Of a DNA stretch of 64,000 nucleotides, positions 59,327 through 64,000 are shown piece by piece (the first letter of the stretch is position 1; each line of letters opens with the position of its first letter). The position numbers and the translations under genes are program-made. The DNA is from Cysteiniphilum sp. JM-1 (GTDB lineage Bacteria > Pseudomonadota > Gammaproteobacteria > Francisellales > Francisellaceae): NCBI RefSeq assembly GCF_008711525.1, contig NZ_VXKS01000006.1:1-64000 (forward strand), written 5' to 3'. The notes below the pieces were generated by a model. It made no database searches. It was not told where the DNA came from and saw only the letters and a program-made list of their open reading frames with translations.

Positions 59327-59746
59327 TTACTCATCCCAAGGGTTGAGTAGTGTTATGCCCATGTCTTTAAAATCAATGATATTACGCGTTACCAGAGTCA
59401 TTCCATGAGTAATTGCACTTGCTGCGATCATGGCATCGCGATCTGATTTTGGGTTAGGGATATGAAGTTGAGCACAGCGTTTGGCAGCAAAGAGATCAAA
59501 AGCGATAATTCGATTGGCAAAAGCAGCCATAACGTGGTTATCCATCCAGTTGCGTAATATATTACCTTGTTTAAAATCTCTTCGATGCACGGATAAAATA
59601 CCCATCTCCAGCTCAAGTATGGTGATGACTGAAATAAAAAGCTCAACAGGACTAATGGATGAAGCCCAGTTCACCACATTGGGGTCTGCTTTGTTTGAGC
59701 TTGCTTTTCTTAATTCTGAAATAACATTGGTATCCAGTAAATACAT
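59327..59746 (-). CDS. vapC: PIN-domain toxin (VapC/FitB type)
   Basis: Predicted ribonuclease toxin of a type II toxin-antitoxin pair. The 139-residue PIN domain shows the acidic residues Asp5 (YLLDTNVISEL), the central ITILELEMG Glu, the late SDRDAMIAASA Asp and a final TRNIIDFKDMG. It starts directly after the antitoxin stop (no gap), the usual toxin-second order. A VapC toxin normally cleaves tRNA or rRNA; target unknown. Confidence 0.9.
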   Translation of the reverse strand: MYLLDTNVISELRKASSNKADPNVVNWASSISPVELFISVITILELEMGILSVHRRDFKQGNILRNWMDNHVMAAFANRIIAFDLFAAKRCAQLHIPNPKSDRDAMIAASAITHGMTLVTRNIIDFKDMGITLLNPWDE

Positions 59747-60010
59747 CTAGAAAATGTCCTTTTTAAATAGATCTTGCCCAAGCTTAGTTGGTTCAAACTC
59801 GATGTCTTGATCATTTTGCATTGATAACATATCAACAATATTGGTTTGCGGTATATTGACCTTCTGCAATTTATGATATGCATCAACACTCAGCAAAACA
59901 TGTGAAATCGTTCCGCGCTCAGTGATGAAAACGATACTGTCTTTAGATGCTTTCTTTGCTTTATTTGGATTTTGATTAAACTCTCTACTTGTAAAGGTGT
60001 TAATATTCAT
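59747..60010 (-). CDS. Phd/YefM-type antitoxin
   Basis: An 87-residue antitoxin: the N-terminal DNA-binding part (MNINTFTSREFNQNPNKAKK) and VFITERGTISHVLLSVDAYHKL match Phd/YefM proteins, followed by a C-terminal toxin-binding tail. It precedes the PIN toxin with no gap and has its own promoter, which overlaps a palindrome at 60054-60073 suited to autorepression. Confidence 0.88.
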   Translation of the reverse strand: MNINTFTSREFNQNPNKAKKASKDSIVFITERGTISHVLLSVDAYHKLQKVNIPQTNIVDMLSMQNDQDIEFEPTKLGQDLFKKDIF

Positions 60011-60044
60011 TGTCGTAAACTCCGATACCTTTAGGTGTCACTAA

Positions 60045-60073
60045 GTATAGTTTTGTAACTACATAACTACAAG
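60045..60073 (-). promoter_or_regulatory. Predicted toxin-antitoxin promoter with palindromic operator
   Basis: On the minus strand TTGTAG (60068-60073), 17 bases, TATACT (60045-60050). The palindrome TTGTA...TACAA (20 bp, 60054-60073) covers the -35 and spacer, as expected for autorepression by a Phd-type antitoxin. Confidence 0.65.
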
Positions 60074-60148
60074 TGTGTTTTGGATAATTCTTAAACCGCT
60101 AACGCAATCAATCACCCAAAGGGGTGTGAAATTCAATGGCAGGCATGC

Positions 60149-60175
60149 TGCAAAATGGTTTGTGAGCGGTATATA
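60149..60175 (+). repeat. 27-bp motif copy 3 upstream of nadB
   Basis: TGCAAAATGG then TTTGTGAGCGGTATATA. Reverse complement of the tetR-side copy at 27674-27700 with 25 of 27 matches. It abuts the -35 of the nadB promoter. Confidence 0.6.
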
Positions 60176-60205
60176 TTAACACATGGGCTTAGAATCACGT
60201 ATAAT
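60176..60205 (+). promoter_or_regulatory. Predicted sigma70 promoter of nadB
   Basis: TTAACA (60176-60181, 5 of 6), 18-base spacer, perfect TATAAT (60200-60205), 35 bases before the nadB ATG. Confidence 0.75.
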
Positions 60206-60240
60206 CGCTTAAGTTTTGATGTAATAGCGAATGATTTAAC

Positions 60241-61815
60241 ATGCTTGAACAAACAGATGTATTAATTGTCGGTGCAGGTACCGCAGGACTGACAGCTGCT
60301 CTTAATTTAGCGGATGACTGTAACGTAGCAATATTGTGTAAATCCGCCTTGGGTGAAGGCTCTAGCCTTTACGCACAAGGTGGGATTGCCGCAGTGATGG
60401 ACAAAGGTGACTCATTAGAGGCGCATATTGAAGATACGCTTATTGCTGGTGATGGTTTATGTGATAAAAAAGCGGTGCGTTTTACTGTTGAGAATGCTAA
60501 ATCATGTGTTGAATGGCTGATTGATCAAGGTGTGCACTTTACGCTAGATAGTGAGCATGAAAATTATTACCACCTGACGATGGAGGGAGGACACTCTTAT
60601 CGACGTATTTTGCATGCTGCGGATGCTACTGGCAAAGAAGTACAAACGACGTTAACGGCTTTAGTTAAAAATCATCCGAATATAAAGGTCTATGAATATT
60701 ACAATGTGGTTGACTTGATTTTACAGCAACAGCGTTGTGTTGGTGCTTATGCGTTAAATCTTAAATCAAACAAAATTGAAACTTTTGGTGCGCGTGCTGT
60801 TGTCTTGGCATCAGGAGGTGCCTCACGCGTCTATCAATATTCGACTAATCCCGTGGTTTCTAGTGGCGATGGTATTGCCATTGCTTATCGTGCTGGGTGT
60901 CGTGTGGCAAATTTGGAGTTTAATCAATTTCATCCGACTTGCCTTTATCACCCAAAAGCTGGATCATTTTTATTAAGTGAAGCATTGCGTGGTGAAGGTG
61001 CATATTTGCGTCTACCTAATGGTAAGCGCTTTATGCCTGAGATTGATGAACGTGCTGAGCTTGCACCACGTGATGTGGTTGCACGTGCTATTGACCTGCA
61101 GATGAAAAAATATGGCTTAGAATGTGTTTATTTGGATATTACACATAAGCCAGAGGCGTTTATTAAAGAACACTTTCCGATGATTTATGAAAGTTTATTA
61201 AAATATGGACTTGATTTGACTAAAGACCAGATTCCCGTCGTGCCAGCGGCGCATTACACTTGTGGTGGTGTTGTGGTTGATGATAAGGCACGCACCGATG
61301 TTGTCGGATTGTATGCTGCAGGAGAAGTGACTTATACAGGGCTTCATGGCGCTAATCGCATGGCAAGTAACTCGTTATTAGAGTGTCTTGTATATGCTTT
61401 TGCTGCTGCTAATGATATTAAACAAAACCTCTTAAGGTTAATGCCAATGTCAGATATTCCTCGCTGGGATGACGCTTTAGTCACTGACTCAGATGAAGAG
61501 GTTTTTATTCGCCATAATTGGCGTGAGATTAGACGTTGCATGTGGGACTTTATGGGAATTGTTAGAAGCAATAAACGCTTAGAGCGCGCAATGCATCGCA
61601 TTAAGCTGTTGCGCCAGGAGGTATTTGATTATTATTCTGATTTTACGGTAACTGCTGATTTGTTGGAGCTTAGAAATTTGGTGTTAGTTGCTGAATTGAT
61701 GGTTGAGTCTGCAATGCGCAGGAAGGAAAGTCGCGGGCTTCATTTTACGTTGGATTATAAACAAAAAGATCCACGGTTTTTGAAACCTACTATTTTGCAT
61801 CCAGCTAAAAATTAA
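60241..61815 (+). CDS. nadB: L-aspartate oxidase
   Basis: Makes iminoaspartate, the first step of de novo NAD synthesis; NadA then forms quinolinate. The 524 residues belong to the succinate-dehydrogenase flavoprotein family: FAD loop [26 protein letters not shown] (without the covalent-FAD histidine of SdhA), [12 protein letters not shown], and [20 protein letters not shown]. nadA and nadC are not in the window. The fic gene follows by 17 bases. Confidence 0.96.
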   Translation: MLEQTDVLIVGAGTAGLTAALNLADDCNVAILCKSALGEGSSLYAQGGIAAVMDKGDSLEAHIEDTLIAGDGLCDKKAVRFTVENAKSCVEWLIDQGVHFTLDSEHENYYHLTMEGGHSYRRILHAADATGKEVQTTLTALVKNHPNIKVYEYYNVVDLILQQQRCVGAYALNLKSNKIETFGARAVVLASGGASRVYQYSTNPVVSSGDGIAIAYRAGCRVANLEFNQFHPTCLYHPKAGSFLLSEALRGEGAYLRLPNGKRFMPEIDERAELAPRDVVARAIDLQMKKYGLECVYLDITHKPEAFIKEHFPMIYESLLKYGLDLTKDQIPVVPAAHYTCGGVVVDDKARTDVVGLYAAGEVTYTGLHGANRMASNSLLECLVYAFAAANDIKQNLLRLMPMSDIPRWDDALVTDSDEEVFIRHNWREIRRCMWDFMGIVRSNKRLERAMHRIKLLRQEVFDYYSDFTVTADLLELRNLVLVAELMVESAMRRKESRGLHFTLDYKQKDPRFLKPTILHPAKN

Positions 61816-61832
61816 TAAAACGGAAGGTATAC

Positions 61833-62531
61833 ATGGAATTTGATCTATTAAGAGCAATAAAACCCAATCGTCAGAAAGCGCTATTTTTAGCAAAACGTCA
61901 GTTAGCCGAGTTTGTGTATGATGCGGTAAACTTAGAGGGTATTCATTATACTTTGCCAGAGGTTCAAACCTTGCTCGATGGTGTTACTGTTGGTGGGCAC
62001 AAGTTATCAGATCAACGCATTGCTTTAAACCAAGCAGATGCATGGCATTTTTTATTTGAAAAGATACAGAATAACAGCTTTTCGCTCGATCAATCATTTG
62101 TATGTCAGCTGCATTTTGAAGCTGCAAAAGAAGAAGCACTTGCTTGGGGGGCTTTTAGGACAGGGCAAGTCACTATTTCAGGGACTGACTATATGCCGCC
62201 TAAAGCGGATGCTTTAGCAGATTTATGGCAGCAAATTATTTTTGATTATCACGATTCTGAAGGGTTGATGTTATATCAACAAGCGGTTGGTTTATTTCTA
62301 GATATGGCGCGTATTCAGTTTTTTTATGATGTTAATAAACGCATGGGGCGCTTTATGATGAATGGCATTTTGCTTGATCGTGGCTATCCGGCGATTAATC
62401 TACCCGTCAAGCGTCAACTTGAGTTTAATACACTGATGCTTGATTTTTATCAAACAAGTGATAAAACAGCGATGACTGAGTTTATGCTATCGTGCTTGGA
62501 TAGCAAATTAATTGAAATAATGAGTGAATAG
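61833..62531 (+). CDS. Fic-domain protein with altered catalytic motif
   Basis: Fic proteins usually transfer AMP from ATP onto target proteins. This 232-residue chain has FRTGQVTISGTDYMPP (typical flap region) and the loop IQFFYDVNKRMGRFMMN, where the canonical HPFxDGNGRxxR has lost its catalytic His (Gln162) and reads VNKR in place of GNGR. The N-terminal helix AVNLEGI resembles the (S/T)xxxEG inhibitory motif with Ala for Ser. It may be catalytically altered or inactive. A good GGAAGG site lies before the ATG, so it appears expressed together with nadB. Confidence 0.82.
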   Translation: MEFDLLRAIKPNRQKALFLAKRQLAEFVYDAVNLEGIHYTLPEVQTLLDGVTVGGHKLSDQRIALNQADAWHFLFEKIQNNSFSLDQSFVCQLHFEAAKEEALAWGAFRTGQVTISGTDYMPPKADALADLWQQIIFDYHDSEGLMLYQQAVGLFLDMARIQFFYDVNKRMGRFMMNGILLDRGYPAINLPVKRQLEFNTLMLDFYQTSDKTAMTEFMLSCLDSKLIEIMSE

Positions 62532-62557
62532 ACAAGCAAGTAAGTAAGGCAAATATC

Positions 62558-63220
62558 ATGTGTAAGTACAATAATGTGATTTTTGACTTTGATTCAACGC
62601 TGATCCGTTTTGAATCACTAGAGGTGATCATGGCTGAGTTGCTTCAAGGGGATCAGTCTAAAATACAGCAAATTGAAACCTTAACGAATGCCGGCATGAA
62701 TGGTGAGATAAGTTTTCGTGCTAGTTTGGAGGCGCGTTTACAAGTAGCAAAACCAACAAAGGCAGCATTAGATGCATTTGTTGCGCAGTATTGCCCTGAC
62801 GCATTAACGGTTGGTATCAAGGAATTAATTGAGCAATTGCATCAACGTAATGTCAAAGTGTGGATTATTAGTGGTGGTTTTAGTGAACTTATTCTGCCTT
62901 TTGCTGAGTATCTGGATATTCCAGCATCACGCGTTTTTGCGGTGAATTTACACTGGGATGAAAACGGATACTTTGATGGCTTAAATAATAACAATGGTTT
63001 TTGTGATTCAAAAGTCACTGGTGCTACAAAAATCCAAGATCAGCTAGTTGGTGAAACCGTAATTGTTGGCGATGGTTTTACCGACTATGAGCTTTATAGT
63101 GCTGGGATTGCGAATGAGTTTATTGCCTATATTGAACATGTTCAGCGAGATAAAGTCTTATCTGTTGCTAAGCTTTGTGCAAAAAATATTGATGAGCTTA
63201 GTACGCTGATTGGCAATTAG
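62558..63220 (+). CDS. HAD phosphatase, phosphoserine phosphatase-like
   Basis: A 220-residue haloacid dehalogenase-fold phosphatase. Motif I is FDFDSTLIRFES with nucleophile and acid/base aspartates, motif II IISGGFSE, and motifs III/IV are KVTGATK and VIVGDGFTDYEL. Size and motifs fit SerB, which makes serine from phosphoserine, but other small-molecule phosphatases share them. It is the third gene after nadB and fic, with 26-bp spacing. Confidence 0.85.
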   Translation: MCKYNNVIFDFDSTLIRFESLEVIMAELLQGDQSKIQQIETLTNAGMNGEISFRASLEARLQVAKPTKAALDAFVAQYCPDALTVGIKELIEQLHQRNVKVWIISGGFSELILPFAEYLDIPASRVFAVNLHWDENGYFDGLNNNNGFCDSKVTGATKIQDQLVGETVIVGDGFTDYELYSAGIANEFIAYIEHVQRDKVLSVAKLCAKNIDELSTLIGN

Positions 63221-63232
63221 AGTGGCGCTGAT

Positions 63233-63394
63233 TTAGTAGTGAAAACGGCATTGGGCGATGAGTAAATTGTTACCTTCAACTTTATAGACAAGTCTATGCG
63301 TCAAATCAATTCTTCGAGAGTACCAACCTTGTAGATTATGCTTTAGCGGTTCAGGTTTGCCTAAATTCAATTCGCGAATATAACAAGCTGGATT
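63233..63394 (-). pseudogene. Relic of a YoeB/Txe mRNA interferase toxin gene
   Basis: A minus-strand frame of 53 codons ends at TAA 63233-63235 and reads IRELNLGKPEPLKHN, WYSRRIDLTHRLVYKV and LLIAQCRFHY, the unmistakable C-terminal two thirds of YoeB (normal length about 84). An in-frame TAA lies right upstream (63395-63397), and no start or ribosome binding site is left. No YefM antitoxin gene remains beside it. The catalytic C-terminal residues are still intact, so decay is probably recent or came from a deletion of the 5' half. Confidence 0.88.
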
Positions 63395-63465
63395 TTAAAT
63401 GACAACATTCGTATCAACGTGCTACCATGTGCACAATCTATGTCAGAGAAAATTCTTTTTAAATA

Positions 63466-63999
63466 ATGAGTATTATAACGATTAAATCTTTAATTACCGC
63501 TGTTCCTGATTTTCCAAAGCCGGGTATTTTATTTCGTGATATCACGCCATTATTGGCAGACGCTGATGGCTTAACGCAAACAGCAAGTCTTATGGCAGAA
63601 CGGATCAAAGAAAAGGGCTTAAAACCCACAATTATCGCAGGACCTGAGAGTCGTGGGTTTATCTTTGGTGTGGCGGTAGCAAAGCACTTATCAATTGGTT
63701 TTGTGCCAATTCGTAAGCCTGGTAAGTTGCCACGCGCGGTACATGCCTGTGAATACGAGTTAGAGTATGGTACTGATAGATTAGAAGTGCATCAGGATGC
63801 TTTTTCTAACAATGATCAAGTGTTGTTAGTGGATGATTTATTAGCAACAGGCGGTACAGCAAGTGCTTGTGTTGAATTGGTTAGAAAAGCTGGAGCTACC
63901 GTGCTAGGTTCGTTATTTGTGATTGAGCTTAATGGGCTCAATGGACGCGATAAAATGCCAAAAGACATCTTTATTGACTCATTAGTTCAATATGACTGA
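63466..63999 (+). CDS. apt: Adenine phosphoribosyltransferase
   Basis: Salvages adenine to AMP with PRPP. The 177 residues are typical: the hood VPDFPKPGILFRDITPLLAD, IIAGPESRGFIFG, VPIRKPGKLPR and the PRPP-binding VLLVDDLLATGGTA. ATG 63466 has no clear ribosome binding site but gives the family N terminus. The gene ends just inside the window (TGA 63997-63999). Confidence 0.96.
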   Translation: MSIITIKSLITAVPDFPKPGILFRDITPLLADADGLTQTASLMAERIKEKGLKPTIIAGPESRGFIFGVAVAKHLSIGFVPIRKPGKLPRAVHACEYELEYGTDRLEVHQDAFSNNDQVLLVDDLLATGGTASACVELVRKAGATVLGSLFVIELNGLNGRDKMPKDIFIDSLVQYD

Positions 64000-64000
64000 G

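Noticed and set aside
59481-59750. Plus-strand frame opposite the PIN toxin
   Set aside because: Antisense shadow of a protein with intact PIN catalytic residues.

Overview
The window comes from an AT-rich gammaproteobacterial chromosome, and the closest fit is the Francisella/Fastidiosibacteraceae side of Thiotrichales. Three features point there: a methionine permease fused to its binding protein, an E2 succinyltransferase with two lipoyl domains, and a Pht-like MFS carrier. This placement is inference from gene content, since no 16S or marker search was possible. Coding density is high, most genes are housekeeping or core metabolic, and there is no prophage, CRISPR array, rRNA or tRNA gene that I can recognise.

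Layout. 0.2-7 kb: purL and purT on the minus strand around a secreted GH5 glycosidase. 7-16 kb: ligA, purK-msrA, rnhA-ansA-can-SIMPL (an overlapping run), a DUF29 protein, holC and a secreted propeller-like protein. 16-24 kb: the TCA block sdhCDAB, a terminator, sucA and sucB, with rsgA facing them. 25-33 kb: rsfS, tetR-nhaA, dacA, the NO-response pair hmp/nsrR with two operator-like dyads between them, mdaB, tsaE and a DUF4286 protein. 33-43 kb: folC, accD, trpS, an altered PP-loop protein, metN-metIQ, a LysE exporter, dedA-pilZ and radA. 43-50 kb: an Aas-like acyl-activating enzyme with an MFS partner, an EmrB-type pump, mlaA-maf and a ferredoxin-NADP reductase. 50-64 kb: rpmE, an EEP-family protein, cls, a proline-use operon (putA, aldolase-like gene, ProP-like MFS), a VapC-type toxin-antitoxin pair, nadB, fic, a SerB-like HAD gene, a relic of a YoeB toxin and apt.

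The most unusual protein is PutA at 53549-57010. It lacks the ribbon-helix-helix DNA-binding domain of large PutAs and instead starts with a complete SdhE-like (DUF339) flavinylation-factor domain carrying the RGxxE motif. SdhA in the same window has the FAD-linking His45 that SdhE serves, and no stand-alone sdhE is present here. This is the best candidate for an undescribed arrangement.

The window also holds two families of short non-coding interspersed repeats that look like MITEs. Family A (about 150-165 bp, CTTCGAC/CTCAG hairpins, ends CTAAG...TAGCC) has two copies flanked by direct repeats of about 10 bp. Family B (about 90 bp, ACCTCTCCCC...GTGAGGGG core) has AATAAGTTGC terminal inverted repeats. 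Several copies sit exactly at gene ends and supply stop or start codons. A third, 27-bp motif occurs twice upstream of tetR and once, inverted, upstream of nadB.
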